A stretch of 61,877 nt of DNA, taken from contig NW_023365703.1 of NCBI RefSeq assembly GCF_000003815.2, positions 1 to 61,877 on the forward strand. Reading direction: 5' to 3'. The notes under the pieces are model-generated. The model was not told the DNA's origin. It saw only the letters and a program-made list of their open reading frames with translations, and did not search any database. Position numbers and translations under genes: made by a program. The DNA comes from Branchiostoma floridae (taxonomy: Eukaryota; Chordata; Leptocardii; Amphioxiformes; Branchiostomatidae). This document shows positions 61,852-61,877 of the stretch, piece by piece; within the stretch, counting starts at the first letter, position 1; the number at the start of each line of letters is the position of its first letter.

Positions 61852-61877
61852 CTACAGAAATATCGAACTCAACAATA

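Overview
The window looks like a chordate-type animal genome, most likely amphioxus (Branchiostoma). This is an inference from several things: short, intron-split extracellular domains typical of amphioxus mosaic proteins, moderate AT richness, a tRNA-derived SINE, many decayed non-LTR retrotransposons, a Penelope-like fragment and abundant TTAA-flanked short elements. There is no bacterial-style gene organisation. A 100-base run of N (56114-56213) is a scaffold gap.

The only protein-coding gene I can support runs on the minus strand across nearly the whole window, from about 61851 down to 1360, and it continues past both edges. Twelve exons were found by recognisable domain sequence plus splice sites. 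From N to C terminus they encode: a segment of unknown family (61.7 kb); a two-part beta-rich domain resembling the farnesoic-acid-O-methyltransferase-type (Methyltransf_FA) fold (61.1, 38.9 and 38.6 kb); a furin-like/growth-factor-receptor cysteine-rich block (38.5, 32.5, 30.8 and 30.5 kb); a discoidin (F5/8 type C) domain (25.4 and 25.0 kb); two ephrin-receptor-like/GCC2-GCC3 repeats (17.5 kb); a Kunitz/BPTI domain (6.7 kb); and a trefoil (P-type) domain (1.4 kb). Reading phase is compatible at every junction except 24974 to 17591, where one exon (the end of the discoidin domain) must be missing. Six exons are symmetrical 1-1 modules, the hallmark of exon shuffling. The product should be a large secreted or membrane-anchored extracellular protein. 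Whether it is one gene or two adjacent mosaic genes cannot be settled without a transcript.

Everything else is intron filled with repeats. (1) TTAA-flanked elements of about 1 kb with piggyBac-like ends recur at least nine times, in two terminal-repeat types, with chimeric copies. (2) Non-LTR retrotransposon pieces, all broken, lie on the plus strand at 8.7-10.5, 12.5-13.5, 20.3-22.3, 40.0-40.3, 43.9-44.6 and 48.0-48.3 kb, and on the minus strand at 39.1-39.6 and 40.5-42.0 kb. (3) A Penelope-like GIY-YIG endonuclease fragment, with a hammerhead-like motif at its end, sits inside one of the TTAA elements. (4) Fold-back elements lie at 1.7-2.8, 2.9-4.8 and 47.1-47.5 kb. (5) A 90-91 bp minisatellite lies at 28.9-30.0 kb. 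(6) AT-rich dispersed repeats contain TTAATTATGCAAAT. Many small reading frames in these repeats are not genes.
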